NCBI GenBank assembly: GCA_016707895.1
Contig: JADJGV010000019.1
Coordinates: forward strand, 1-64,000
Reading direction: 5' to 3'
Length of the DNA: 64,000 nucleotides
Source: Myxococcales bacterium
GTDB taxonomy: Bacteria; Myxococcota_A; Polyangia; Haliangiales; Haliangiaceae
The notes below the pieces were generated by a model. The model saw nothing but the letters and a program-made list of their open reading frames with translations, was not told where the DNA came from and made no database searches. The first letter of the stretch is position 1. Each line of letters begins with the position of its first letter. Of this stretch, positions 1 through 8,881 are shown in pieces. A program made the translations under genes and the position numbers.

Positions 1-513
1 CGTGTCCCACGCGGTGATGTCGAGCTCGCCCTCGCCGCCCATGAAGTCGGGCCCCATCACGCTGAACGCGCCGGCCTTGTTGCCCTTGGTGATCGGGTAC
101 TTCTTCGGCGCCATCGGCACGTCGGCGGGGGTGGCGTCGCTCGACGACATCAGGTTCACCTGCGCGCCGGTGCCGCAGTTGATCAACAGCGTGCTGGCCA
201 GGCCGCGGCCCTGCTGGTCGGGCGCGAACCAGTGCAGCGACAACACGTTGTTCATGCCGCCGCCACCCTTGTTGGGCGCGCCGCCGTCGATCGTGTACTC
301 GCAGAACCCCTGCGCGTACGGGTCGACCGCTGCCGGCGGTGGGGCCGCGGGCGCGCTCGGCGGCGGCGCGGCGGGCGCGGTCGGCGTGGGCGTGGCCGCC
401 GACGGCGCGCCGGTCCCGCCGGCCGCGGGCTTGTCGCCGCCCTTCCCGCAGGCAGCGACGAGCGCGGCCAGGGCCAGGCCAAGACACAGGTGGTTCGACG
501 ATCGTGGCGTCAC
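1..513 (-). CDS. Putative lipoprotein with Pro/Ala-rich linker (3' end outside window)
   Basis: The frame is open from a GTG at 513 to the window edge (171 codons), so the C-terminus is missing. GGAGAAG lies a few bases upstream of the GTG and decides the start. The N-terminus is a short hydrophobic signal ending in ALVAAC, a good lipobox, so the mature protein should be lipid-anchored. A low-complexity Pro/Ala/Thr linker (about residues 28-65) follows, then a folded domain with the motifs CEYTIDGG and LLINCGTGAQVNL. I do not recognise this domain. The protein is probably periplasmic or outer-membrane attached. The product's fate as a lipoprotein is inferred from the signal alone. Confidence 0.75.
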   Translation of the reverse strand, partial: MTPRSSNHLCLGLALAALVAACGKGGDKPAAGGTGAPSAATPTPTAPAAPPPSAPAAPPPAAVDPYAQGFCEYTIDGGAPNKGGGGMNNVLSLHWFAPDQQGRGLASTLLINCGTGAQVNLMSSSDATPADVPMAPKKYPITKGNKAGAFSVMGPDFMGGEGELDITAWDT

Positions 514-594
514 GGCTTCTCCCGGTGGTTGCGCCGGCGATGGTCGCCCAGGTCGCGCCGCCCGGCCAGCCCTCGCGGCACGGCTCCGCCGAGG

Positions 595-1884
595 TCAGGG
601 CGCGTCGAGGAGGCGCTGCAGCTCCTCATGCTGGACCCGCCACGCCTCCGCCTCGGCGATGAACGCCGCGATCGCGGCGTCGGATGGGCGGAAGCGCAGG
701 CCGTCGACCTCGACCACCAACACCGCCGCGTCCAGGGCGGCGCGCACGTCCGGGTGGACCGACGCCGGGATCGGCAGCGGTCGCGGATCCGCCAGGTCCG
801 CGGCCGCCGGCACCAGCGCCGCGCGGTGGGCGCGCAGCACCGCCATCGCCAGCACCGGATCGGCGCGGTCGGCGAGCAGCGCCGCCACCCCGGCGCGCAC
901 GAAGCCCACCAGCCGCGGCGCGCGCAGGTCGAGCTCGCCCGCGGCCGCGATCAGCAGGCGCGCCGGCGACCGCCGCCCGAGCGCCACGGGGTCGGCGTGC
1001 ACCAGGCGAAACTCCTCGGCGTGGTCCTCCATCGGATCGAACGCGCCGTAGCCGGTGGGGGTGGGGCCCGACGGCCGGTAGCGCGCCGCCGCGCCGCGGG
1101 ACAGGCCGAGCACCAGCCGCGACGCCACGATCGGCAGCTCGCTGGCGTAGACGCCGCCGACGAACCCGTCGGCGACCTCGCCGTCGGCCTCGACCCAGCC
1201 GGTCACCGAGCTCCAGCGGCCGGCCGCGTCGTTCTCGATCAGGTGCCGGAGCAAGACCGCGTGGCCGAGCTCGTGGCGCAGCAGATCGACCAGCGGCACC
1301 TCACCGCCGAGCAGCTGCGCCGGCCCATGGCGGACGATCGCGTCGAACACCACCGGCGATCCCGGCGGCACCACCGCCGGCAGCGCGGCGCCGGGCAGCG
1401 CGCGCACCCGCGCGACCAGCGCGTCCCAGTCGGGCAGCCCCAGCCCGTCGAGGTACGCGCGCACCGCCGCGGCGTCGGGCGTGCCGCCGCGCCACCGCGG
1501 GCCGGCGAAGGTGGCGTCGACGACGTGCAGGGCGTGCTCGACGGTGCGGTAGTACGCCAGCGCCGCGTCGCTCCTGAGCGCGCTCGCCAGATCGGGGCAT
1601 CGATCGCCGCACGGGCCGCGCGCGTCGCGGACGATGACCAGGCCGTGCACCTCGGCCAGGCTGGCCGGGCCCAGCGGCGCGAGCGCGGCGGCCAGCGGCA
1701 GGCAGATGCGCGGCTCCGGCGTCACGTCGATGGCGTGGCGGACGCGCAGCAGCGCCGCGCACGCGGCCTCGGTCAGCGGCCGCGCTGGCGCGACGGGCGC
1801 CGCGGCGGGTGGGCCGGCGGGCGCGCGGGCGCACGCGCCGGCCACGGCCAGCGCGATCGGCGCCAGGAGCCCCCTGCTGCGCAT
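595..1884 (-). CDS. Lipoprotein with HExxH zinc-metallopeptidase-like motif
   Basis: This 429-residue protein has an N-terminal signal ending in AVAGAC (probable lipobox, Cys18). HELGH at about residues 203-207 is a classic HExxH zinc site inside a hydrophobic helix (LLRHELGHAVLL). DHAEEF, about 80 residues later, could supply a third metal ligand. The rest matches no family I recognise, so peptidase activity is inferred from the motif only. A TTGACC-17-GCATCC promoter-like pair on the minus strand ends about 7 bases before the ATG, consistent with a near-leaderless message. The gene lies downstream of, and divergent from, the acyltransferase at 1996. It is separated from the next minus-strand gene by 81 bases. 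Confidence 0.75.
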   Translation of the reverse strand: MRSRGLLAPIALAVAGACARAPAGPPAAAPVAPARPLTEAACAALLRVRHAIDVTPEPRICLPLAAALAPLGPASLAEVHGLVIVRDARGPCGDRCPDLASALRSDAALAYYRTVEHALHVVDATFAGPRWRGGTPDAAAVRAYLDGLGLPDWDALVARVRALPGAALPAVVPPGSPVVFDAIVRHGPAQLLGGEVPLVDLLRHELGHAVLLRHLIENDAAGRWSSVTGWVEADGEVADGFVGGVYASELPIVASRLVLGLSRGAAARYRPSGPTPTGYGAFDPMEDHAEEFRLVHADPVALGRRSPARLLIAAAGELDLRAPRLVGFVRAGVAALLADRADPVLAMAVLRAHRAALVPAAADLADPRPLPIPASVHPDVRAALDAAVLVVEVDGLRFRPSDAAIAAFIAEAEAWRVQHEELQRLLDAP

Positions 1885-1995
1885 CGCCTCAGGATGCCGA
1901 CGAGGTCCCGCGACGGTCAAGCGCCGCGGCCGGTGGTCGCAGGCGCCGAACCAGCGCCGACGCGCGCCGACCTGCCGTACCATCGCGCTGGGTGT

Positions 1996-2814
1996 GTGGT
2001 GACCGTCGACCCGACCGACCTCGATCGCCGTGATCCGGAGACGCTCCGGCGGCTGATGCCGTCGCTCGAGTTCGCCTTCGACCGCTACTTCCGGGTCGCG
2101 CTCGCCGGCGCCGAGCACCTGCCGACCGGCCCGGCGATCTACTTCGGCAACCACTGCGGCAGCACGTACACCGTCGAGGGCGCGATGCTGGCGACGGCGA
2201 TCTTCCGCCGCTTCGGCGTGGCCCACCCGCTGTACTTCCTGGCCCACCGCGCGTTCTACACGTTGCCCGGCGTCGGGCCATGGCTGCCCAAGGTGGGCGC
2301 GGTGCTGGCCGACAAGGACGTCGCGCTGCGCATCCTGGCCCGCGGCGGTCAGTTCGTGGTGTTCCCCGGCGGCGACCGCGACTCGCACAAGCCGTTCCGC
2401 GACCGCCACAAGGTCGACTTCCACGGCCACGCCGGCTTCATCCGCATGGCGATGACCGCCCGCGTGCCGCTGGTGCCGTTCGCCCACGTCGGCACCCACG
2501 AGACGCTGTTCGTGTTGTCGCGCGGCGACCGGATCGCCCGGGCGCTGCGGCTCGACAAGCTCACCGGCCTGAAGGTGTTCCCGATCATCCTCAGCCTGCC
2601 GTTCGGGCTGACCGTCGGCCCGCTGTTCCCGGCGATCCCGCTGCCGTCGAAGATCGCGCTGCGGGTGCTGGCGCCGGTGCGGCTGTGGGAGCACGGCTGG
2701 GTCGACCCCGACGACGCCCGCCAGGTCGCCGCCGCCCTGGCCTACCTCACCGCGCTGGTGCAGCGCGAGGTCGACGCGCTGGCCGCGGCGCGCCGCCGCC
2801 CGGTGCTGGGCTAG
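1996..2814 (+). CDS. Lysophospholipid/diacylglycerol acyltransferase-like protein (PlsC superfamily)
   Basis: This is a 272-residue protein without a signal peptide. GNHCGSTY at about residue 51 sits where PlsC enzymes carry the NHxxxxD catalytic block, although the acidic residue is not in the canonical place. VVFPGGDRDSHK at about residue 120 matches block III in the form FPGG that is typical of the DAGAT/TMEM68 branch. The likely role is transfer of an acyl group onto a glycerolipid at the inner membrane. Substrate and position cannot be read from the sequence. The start is either GTG 1996 or GTG 1999, with no Shine-Dalgarno visible. The gene is convergent with the lipoprotein ending at 2821, leaving only 6 bases between stops. 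Confidence 0.75.
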   Translation: MVTVDPTDLDRRDPETLRRLMPSLEFAFDRYFRVALAGAEHLPTGPAIYFGNHCGSTYTVEGAMLATAIFRRFGVAHPLYFLAHRAFYTLPGVGPWLPKVGAVLADKDVALRILARGGQFVVFPGGDRDSHKPFRDRHKVDFHGHAGFIRMAMTARVPLVPFAHVGTHETLFVLSRGDRIARALRLDKLTGLKVFPIILSLPFGLTVGPLFPAIPLPSKIALRVLAPVRLWEHGWVDPDDARQVAAALAYLTALVQREVDALAAARRRPVLG

Positions 2815-2820
2815 CCGACC

Positions 2821-3885
2821 TCAGCGCGACGCCGACGCGGGCGCCAGCGGACAGATCGGCAGGCTGCGCAGCCGGCGCGCGCGCGTCGCCGGGTCGGCGG
2901 TGGCATACGCGCGGGCCCGCGCCGCATCGCGCGCCCGCACGCACGCCTGGGTCGCGGCGTCCCGACGCGCGGCGGCGGCGGCGACACAACCGTCGATCGC
3001 CGGCACCACGGCCGACGCGCGCGCCCACGGCGCGCCGTGGTGGGCGCGCAGCTCGCGGTCGACGGCGACCACCGGGCGGCAGTCGCCGGTGAGCGCCGCG
3101 GCGGCCGCCGGCCCGATCAGCGCCCACGCCGCCTCGACGTCCTGCTCCCTGGGGCCGGCGGCCGGGCACGCGGCGATCGACCGGAGATCGCGCACCGCCG
3201 CGGCGTCACCACCGGCGGCGGCCGCCAGCCGCGCGTCGCGCCACGCCAGACACGCGAGGCGATCGACGTCGGGCGGTACCGCGAAGCGCGGCAAGGCCCC
3301 CGGGTCGACCACGTCATCGTCCACGGCGACGACCGGCTGGCCGCCGGCGGCCCCGCCCGGCTCGAGGAACACCGCGGTACCGTCCGGCCCCGTGACGCCG
3401 CCGGTGACCGCGCCCGACGGCATCGTCACGTAGACCACGACGCGCGCGGCCGGCACCGAACAGTCGCGGGCCGCGAGCTCGCGCAGCTCGATCGTCGGGT
3501 GGACCACCGCGGTGGGCGGCGACGTGATCGTGCCGATGATCGAGCCGATCCCCGCGGCGATCCCGACCGGCCACAGCACGATCATGCCGCCCAGCGCCCA
3601 CCAGCCCCAGGTCTCGCCGTCGGTGGTCCCCAGCAGCTCGCCGGATCGCGCCGAGGTCACGTCGATCACGGCGGTGGCCATGCGGTAGCAGCGGCGCGGC
3701 CAGGTCGCCGTGACCAGCACGCCGGCGTCCGTGGCGTCGGCGGTGAGCACGATCGGCCCGGCGCGCTCGACGATCGGCGGCGACACGCTGGTAACGAAGG
3801 CGTGCCGGGTCGTGCGCGTCGTGGGGATCCAGCAGGCCGACGCCGCGACCACCAGCGGCACCAGCGCCCACGGCCGCGCCGTCAC
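2821..3885 (-). CDS. Lipoprotein, paralogue of the one at 4817
   Basis: This 354-residue protein has a signal ending in ASAC (lipobox). PTTRTTR follows directly, then beta-rich sequence, a Gly/Ile-rich hydrophobic segment (about residues 95-120) that could insert in a membrane, and an Ala-rich helical C-terminus with evenly placed cysteines. The same order appears in the lipoprotein at 4817 on the other strand: PTTRTQF, Gly/Ala hydrophobic segment and Cys-bearing helical tail. The two are therefore distant paralogues. The GTG start at 3885 overlaps the stop of the upstream gene by GTGA, which implies translational coupling. The function is unknown. Confidence 0.72.
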   Translation of the reverse strand: MTARPWALVPLVVAASACWIPTTRTTRHAFVTSVSPPIVERAGPIVLTADATDAGVLVTATWPRRCYRMATAVIDVTSARSGELLGTTDGETWGWWALGGMIVLWPVGIAAGIGSIIGTITSPPTAVVHPTIELRELAARDCSVPAARVVVYVTMPSGAVTGGVTGPDGTAVFLEPGGAAGGQPVVAVDDDVVDPGALPRFAVPPDVDRLACLAWRDARLAAAAGGDAAAVRDLRSIAACPAAGPREQDVEAAWALIGPAAAAALTGDCRPVVAVDRELRAHHGAPWARASAVVPAIDGCVAAAAARRDAATQACVRARDAARARAYATADPATRARRLRSLPICPLAPASASR

Positions 3886-4721
3886 GGCGCCGCCCCCGGA
3901 ACCTCGACGACGACCTGATGACCGCCCGGGTGCTGGGGGAAGCGCGCCGCCGCCAGCGCCGCCGTCGCGCAGGCCACCAGGGCCGCGCCGCCGACGTCGG
4001 CGACTACCCCGGTCACGGCGCCGGCCGGATCGATCGCGAGCTGGAGGCGGATCGGCCCCGGCGGCGCCCCGGCCCCGCGGCAGGCGCCGAGCGCCGCGCG
4101 GACCGCTGGCGTGAGCCCGGTGGCCACGGCCGCGAGCCGCGCGCTGGCCGCAGCGGCGCGCCGGCGGCGCTCGGTGTCGGCGGCCCGGCACTGCGCTACC
4201 GCGGGGTCGGCGGTGACGCCGCCGGGCCCCGGCGGCAACGCCAGCGCCGGCCCGCAATCGTCGCTCCGCGCCGCGACGATCGCGGCCGATTCGTCAGCGA
4301 AGGCGCGCTGCTGCGCGAGCCAGGCCGCGTGCGCGGCGGCGTGCTCGCGCCGCGCGCGCCGGCACACCGCGACGATGCGACCGCCGCGCACGGCCGATGC
4401 CGCGTAGCCGAGCGGCGGCCCGATCCAGACCATCGCGATCAGCGGGAGGCCGAGCCCGCTGCCCGGCGGACAGCTGGCGTTGCCGCAGGCACCGCGCAAC
4501 GGCCACGTCTGGTAGGCGACGATCGCGGCGCCCGTCGCCAGCGCCGCGTCGAGGGCGGGCACCAGGTACGACGTCGAGCACGCCGGCGGCGCCGGCGACG
4601 ACGCCACCGCCGGCGCCGGCGTCAGGAACGCCGAGCACCCACCGCTCGGCGCTGCCAGCGCGATCGCCACCGCGAGCACCGCGCGACGGTCGCAGGCCGA
4701 GCGCCCTCGACGGACCAGCAC
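3882..4721 (-). CDS. Lipoprotein with AgmX/PglI-type (TonB-like) C-terminal domain
   Basis: This 279-residue protein starts at a GTG. The signal ends in PSGGC (lipobox-like). The middle part is Ala/Arg-rich and helical. The last about 90 residues have the pattern of the AgmX/PglI C-terminal domain of myxobacteria: a central GAVTGV strand, CATAALAAARFP and a closing VVVEVP strand. Such domains resemble TonB C-termini and are found in envelope proteins linked to gliding. That link is family knowledge and was not tested here. The gene is coupled by a 4-base overlap to the lipoprotein ending at 2821, and it is divergent from 4817 with a 95-base shared upstream region. Confidence 0.68.
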   Translation of the reverse strand: MLVRRGRSACDRRAVLAVAIALAAPSGGCSAFLTPAPAVASSPAPPACSTSYLVPALDAALATGAAIVAYQTWPLRGACGNASCPPGSGLGLPLIAMVWIGPPLGYAASAVRGGRIVAVCRRARREHAAAHAAWLAQQRAFADESAAIVAARSDDCGPALALPPGPGGVTADPAVAQCRAADTERRRRAAAASARLAAVATGLTPAVRAALGACRGAGAPPGPIRLQLAIDPAGAVTGVVADVGGAALVACATAALAAARFPQHPGGHQVVVEVPGAAP

Positions 4722-4816
4722 GCGCCCGACGATACACCCCGCGCGTCGAGACGACGCTGCGGCAAATCGCGCGGCGGCGGGCGCGGTTGGCTGGCTATCA
4801 TGGTGGCGAGCGACGC

Positions 4817-5707
4817 ATGCCTCGTCCTCGCACCACGGCCGTGATCGCGGCGGCGCTGCTCGCGCAGGCCTGCGTGACCCCGACGACGCGCACCCAGTTC
4901 GACGTCACCACCGCGCTCGGCCCGCGGGTCCCCAGCGCCCCCGGGGCCGTCACCCTGACGGTCGCCGCAACCGGCCGGGCGCTGACGATCACGGCAAGCG
5001 CCGCGCGCCAGTGCCGCCAGGCCCGCTACGAGATCACCCGAACCGTCCGGACCCGCGGGGGGACGTTCAAGGGTCCCAACGCCGGGACCGCCCTCCTGGC
5101 GCTGGTGTTCTGGCCGGTCACGGTGGTCGGCCTCGCGGCATCGACCGCGCTCGCCGCGGGGACGGGCACCGGCACGACGACCTCGACGAATCAGCGGCTG
5201 ATCGCCACCACGACCTCGGCCTGCCCGCTCGCGCTCGCCGCGCTCCCCCTGCGCGTCGCGTTGCCCACCGGCGCGATCCTGACGGTGACCACCGACGGCA
5301 CCGGCACCGCCCACGTCACCATCCCCGACACCGAGCCACCGGCCGGCGTGGCCACCGCGTTGGTGCCCAACGCGCCGCCCGCACCGGTCACCTACTACGT
5401 CGACCACGCGGCCTGCGTCGCGTTCCGCACCGCCGGCCTCGCCGCGTCGGTGGCCGCGCCGGCGGGCCGGATCGCCGCGCTGCGCGCCCTCCCCGACTGC
5501 GCGGCCACCACCGCCGACGAGCGCCAGCTCGAGGCGGCGTGGACCACGCTGCGCCGCGCGGTCCTGGCCGCGGCGGCTGGCGCCTGCGATCGCGCCGCGC
5601 GCCTGGGCGCCGAGCTGGCGGCGTCCGGGCCGGCCACCGTCGACGCGCTGCTGCGCGCCGATCCCGCGATCGCCGCGTGCGCCGCGGCGCCGCCGGCCGC
5701 GCCCTGA
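4817..5707 (+). CDS. Lipoprotein, paralogue of the one at 2821-3885
   Basis: This is a 296-residue protein. The ATG start leads into a signal ending in LLAQAC, a standard lipobox, followed by TPTTRTQF. A hydrophobic Gly/Ala/Thr segment sits at about residues 95-125. The C-terminal half (YVDHAACVAFRTAG onward) is Ala-rich helical with regular cysteines. All these elements match the divergently placed lipoprotein 2821-3885. TATCAT at 4796 may be a -10 element, but the leader would be about 9 bases. No enzymatic motif is visible. Confidence 0.72.
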   Translation: MPRPRTTAVIAAALLAQACVTPTTRTQFDVTTALGPRVPSAPGAVTLTVAATGRALTITASAARQCRQARYEITRTVRTRGGTFKGPNAGTALLALVFWPVTVVGLAASTALAAGTGTGTTTSTNQRLIATTTSACPLALAALPLRVALPTGAILTVTTDGTGTAHVTIPDTEPPAGVATALVPNAPPAPVTYYVDHAACVAFRTAGLAASVAAPAGRIAALRALPDCAATTADERQLEAAWTTLRRAVLAAAAGACDRAARLGAELAASGPATVDALLRADPAIAACAAAPPAAP

Positions 5708-5800
5708 CGCCGCCGCGCGACAGTTGATCGCCATCAACTCGTCGCGGTTGGCAGCGACCGACGATGGATCCACGCTGCAGGGAACGCCAGGAGGCGCACC

Positions 5801-7561
5801 ATGGAGGTCGACAACCGGCAACTGGTCGCGCAGTGGGCCTACGACACGCACGCGGTGCTCGCGCGCTTCCACCTGTGGCTCGAGGCGGTCGAGGTCGAGC
5901 GGGCCCAGCCCGACGAGGTCTCGAGCCGGGCGTTCGCGCCGCGCGGCATCACGCGCAGCCTGGCGATGACCGCCGCTGCCACCGCGCTGGGCACCCGGCT
6001 GTTCGGCCACTTCGGCGAGGGCCGCGGTGCCGACAAGCCGACGATCAACCAGGTGAAGAAGGCGGCCGACGCGGTCTCGGCCTACGCGCTGAGCGAGGGG
6101 CTGTGGCACCTGACCCGGGCGCTGCCCGAGAACCACGCCGTGATGGTGTCGCTCGGCGAGGGCCTGATGCCGAAGGCCGGCGAGACCCCCGAGATGGGCG
6201 CCAACCCGCTGCTCGGCTTCGGCCGGGTCTACGCGCGCCCCGAGGTGGCGCGCATCGTCGACGACGCCGTCCGCCGCCTGCTCAATGACCCCACCTGGCA
6301 CTTCGACGAGTTCCGGGCGCGGCTGCGCGCCCGCGGCATCACGGTGTGGGGCGCGGCGGTCGACACGCTCGAGAACACGTCGCGGTTCGCCGACGGCCAG
6401 GCCATCGGCCCGATGACGGTGCTGCACCTGTTCGACACCCCGCTGCGGGTGACCCGGCCGTACGAGGCGTACATGGGCTGCCTCACCGTGCCGCGGGCGG
6501 TGGTCGCCAACGCCTGCGAGCGTTCGCAGCTGATCGACTTCCGGACGCCGCGGGCCCAGGTGCTGGCGGCGATCGAGCACACCTACCCCGGCATCGCCCG
6601 CGCCAACGTCCACGTCTGGACCCTGCGCGGGACGAGCCGCGCGACCCGGCTGGGGCCGCTGTGGGCCGAGTGGACCGCGCTCGGCGTGCACCTGGTCGAG
6701 GACGGCTGGCGCGCGCCGTCGGGGCTGCCGGTGTTCGTCGACTCCGGCACCTACGCGCCGACGTTCCTGGTCGGCGCGTGGCGCGACGCGGCCGACGCCA
6801 CCCACGTGTTCCTGTGCGACGGCTACGCCGCGTCCGCCGAGGCGGTCGCCGCCGCGAGCCTGGCCGAGGTGCTCGACGTCGACGCCACCATGGCGCCGTT
6901 CTCGGCGACGTTCGACCAGCCGATCGATCGCGAGGACCGGCTGATGCGGCTGGCCCCCGCGGCACCCGGGTTCGCCGCCGAGGTCGCGGCGGTCACCGGC
7001 AAGGACGATCCGGCGGCGGTGGCCCGGCTGGCCGGGTCGATCGGGCTGGCCGCCAGCGCCGAGATCCCGCTGGGCCGCCGGGTCATCCGCGCCGACGACC
7101 TGCTGCCCGACAAGGGCTGGCGGGTGCTCGCGACCACCGGCTACATCGGCGACGATCCGTACACCGGCGCCCCCGGCGTCGAGCGCCTCGCCGACGACCG
7201 CTACCGGGTCACCACCGGCCTGGCCACCCGCGACGCCCGGTCGCGCATCCGGTTCACGGTCCGGCTGCTCGACGGCCTCGACCGCAGCCGCGACGTGTGG
7301 AGCCCGCTCCTGGTCCGCTGCCTGACCGGCACCGCCTACCAGGACCGCCCGGCCAAGATCTCGTACTCGGGGCGCATCCGCAACGAGCTGCAGACGATGT
7401 TCTCGACGGCGCTCGAGCACGACGGCACCCACATCCGGGTGTGCTTCGACCGCATCGACGCCCGGGTGCTGCCGCCCGGCGGCAAGGACGCGCTGCGCCG
7501 GGCGCTGGCCTGGTATTGCGAGCGCCACCCGGCGTGGTTCGGCTGGCTCGAGCTGGCGTGA
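5801..7561 (+). CDS. Unrecognised 586-residue cytoplasmic protein
   Basis: The ATG at 5801 is preceded by a strong AGGAGG about 7 bases upstream, one of few strong Shine-Dalgarno sites in this window. The protein has no signal peptide and no membrane segment. The first about 130 residues are helical and Ala-rich. The rest is mixed alpha/beta with several aromatic and acidic clusters (for example YEAYMGCLTVPR at about 222 and KISYSGRIRNELQ at about 524). I do not recognise the family and assign no function. It is followed after 48 bases by the DUF808 gene, which appears to have its own promoter, so the two need not be one operon. Confidence 0.72.
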   Translation: MEVDNRQLVAQWAYDTHAVLARFHLWLEAVEVERAQPDEVSSRAFAPRGITRSLAMTAAATALGTRLFGHFGEGRGADKPTINQVKKAADAVSAYALSEGLWHLTRALPENHAVMVSLGEGLMPKAGETPEMGANPLLGFGRVYARPEVARIVDDAVRRLLNDPTWHFDEFRARLRARGITVWGAAVDTLENTSRFADGQAIGPMTVLHLFDTPLRVTRPYEAYMGCLTVPRAVVANACERSQLIDFRTPRAQVLAAIEHTYPGIARANVHVWTLRGTSRATRLGPLWAEWTALGVHLVEDGWRAPSGLPVFVDSGTYAPTFLVGAWRDAADATHVFLCDGYAASAEAVAAASLAEVLDVDATMAPFSATFDQPIDREDRLMRLAPAAPGFAAEVAAVTGKDDPAAVARLAGSIGLAASAEIPLGRRVIRADDLLPDKGWRVLATTGYIGDDPYTGAPGVERLADDRYRVTTGLATRDARSRIRFTVRLLDGLDRSRDVWSPLLVRCLTGTAYQDRPAKISYSGRIRNELQTMFSTALEHDGTHIRVCFDRIDARVLPPGGKDALRRALAWYCERHPAWFGWLELA

Positions 7562-7609
7562 TCGCGCCGGGCTGGCCTTCCGGCCCGGGGTTGCTACGCT
7601 CGCCGGCCG

Positions 7610-8548
7610 ATGCCCTCGAGCCTCCTCGCGCTCCTCGACGACATCTCGCTCATCCTCGACGACGTCGTCGTGCTCACCGGCGCCGCGTCGAAGAAGACCG
7701 CCGGCGTGCTCGGCGACGACCTCGCGCTCAACGCGCAGCAGGTGGCCGGGGTCAAGGCCGAGCGCGAGCTGCCGGTGGTGTGGGCGGTGGCCAAGGGCTC
7801 GCTGCGCAACAAGGCGATCATCGTGCCGGCGGCGTTCGTGATCAGCCTGCTGGTGCCGTGGCTGGTGCTGCCGCTGTTGATGATCGGCGGCGCCTTCCTC
7901 TGCTACGAGGGCTGCCACAAGCTGGCCCACCGCTGGCTGCACAGCCCCGAGGAGGATCGCGCGCACCACCAGGAGCTGGTCGCCGCGGTGGCCGACCCGA
8001 CGGTCGACCTGGTCGCGGCCGAGCGCGCGAAGATCAGCGGCGCGGTCCGCACCGACTTCATCCTGTCGGCCGAGATCATCGTCATCACGCTGGGCACGGT
8101 CGCCGACGCCAGCGTCGGCGTGCGGATCGCGGTGCTGTGCGCGATCGCGCTGGTCATGACGATCGGCGTCTACGGCCTGGTGGCCGGCATCGTCCGCCTC
8201 GACGACGCCGGCCGGTCGCTGCTGGCGCGCGAGGGCGCGGGCGCGCGCGGGCTGGGCCGCGCGATCCTGGCGTTCGCGCCCCGGCTGATGCGGTTCCTGG
8301 CCATCGCCGGCACCGCCGCGATGTTCATGGTCGGCGGCGGCATCGTCGCCCACGCGATCGACCCGCTGCACCACGCGATCGAGGACGCGACCGCGCGCGC
8401 CGACGCGATCGCCACGGTGGGCGGCGTGCTGGCGTGGCTGGTGCCGTCGGTCGCCAACGCGCTGGTCGGCGTGGTCGTGGGCGCGGTGGTGCTGCTCGCC
8501 GTGCTCGGCGTCGGGCGCGTCGTCGCGCGCGTGCGCGGCCGCCGCTAG
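7610..8548 (+). CDS. DUF808 family inner-membrane protein (YedI-like)
   Basis: This 312-residue protein has an N-terminal block LLALLDDISLILDDV followed by KKTAGVLGDDLALNAQQV, which is the hallmark of the DUF808 family. Its length is close to the family norm of about 300. Hydrophobic helices are visible at about 68-90, 150-195, 220-250 and 265-305, so this is a multipass inner-membrane protein. The family function is unknown. The ATG lies 9 bases after TACGCT (7595-7600), consistent with near-leaderless transcription. Its TAG stop and that of the convergent small gene share the palindrome CTAG. Confidence 0.88.
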   Translation: MPSSLLALLDDISLILDDVVVLTGAASKKTAGVLGDDLALNAQQVAGVKAERELPVVWAVAKGSLRNKAIIVPAAFVISLLVPWLVLPLLMIGGAFLCYEGCHKLAHRWLHSPEEDRAHHQELVAAVADPTVDLVAAERAKISGAVRTDFILSAEIIVITLGTVADASVGVRIAVLCAIALVMTIGVYGLVAGIVRLDDAGRSLLAREGAGARGLGRAILAFAPRLMRFLAIAGTAAMFMVGGGIVAHAIDPLHHAIEDATARADAIATVGGVLAWLVPSVANALVGVVVGAVVLLAVLGVGRVVARVRGRR

Positions 8549-8796
8549 TCCGACTCTTGCGCGTGCGCGGCCTGGGCCGCGCCCAGCAGCGCCGCGGGGA
8601 GCTTCTTCGGCTCGAGCCGCAGCTTGCCGTCGTGGACCGCCGCGATCTCCGGGCCGGTCAGCGTGAAGTCGCCGGCGCCCTCGATGTAGACAACGATGTG
8701 GTCCTTGTGGACCATGCGCACCGCGCCGATCTCCTCTCCGCCTTCTTCGAGGAACACCTGATCGCCGACCTGGACATGGAAGGTACGCAGCGGCAT
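8545..8796 (-). CDS. Small hypothetical protein, probably SH3-like/beta fold
   Basis: This is an 83-residue acidic protein without a signal. The ATG is preceded by GGAGGAGG, a strong Shine-Dalgarno, which supports expression. The sequence is dominated by short beta strands (VGDQVFLEEGGEEIGAVRMV, HIVVYI), suggesting a small barrel, with an Ala/Lys-rich helical tail. I do not recognise the family. It is convergent with the DUF808 gene and their stop codons overlap in CTAG. Confidence 0.65.
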   Translation of the reverse strand: MPLRTFHVQVGDQVFLEEGGEEIGAVRMVHKDHIVVYIEGAGDFTLTGPEIAAVHDGKLRLEPKKLPAALLGAAQAAHAQESD

Positions 8797-8881
8797 CGAA
8801 AGCCTCCTCCCACACTCTGGCAGCGTCGGCGCCCGCGCGCCAGTCGGCGCCCCGGGACACGTGAGCGCAGGTGATCGCGCG

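Noticed and set aside
232..1990. Plus-strand upstream extension of the acyltransferase frame
   Set aside because: The extra 590 residues are Arg-rich antisense of two lipoprotein genes. The acyltransferase proper begins near 1996.
4622..8860. A 1,412-codon open frame on the minus strand
   Set aside because: It is antisense to four well-supported genes and its translation is low-complexity Arg/Gly/Asp/His-rich, as produced by GC-biased codons read in reverse.
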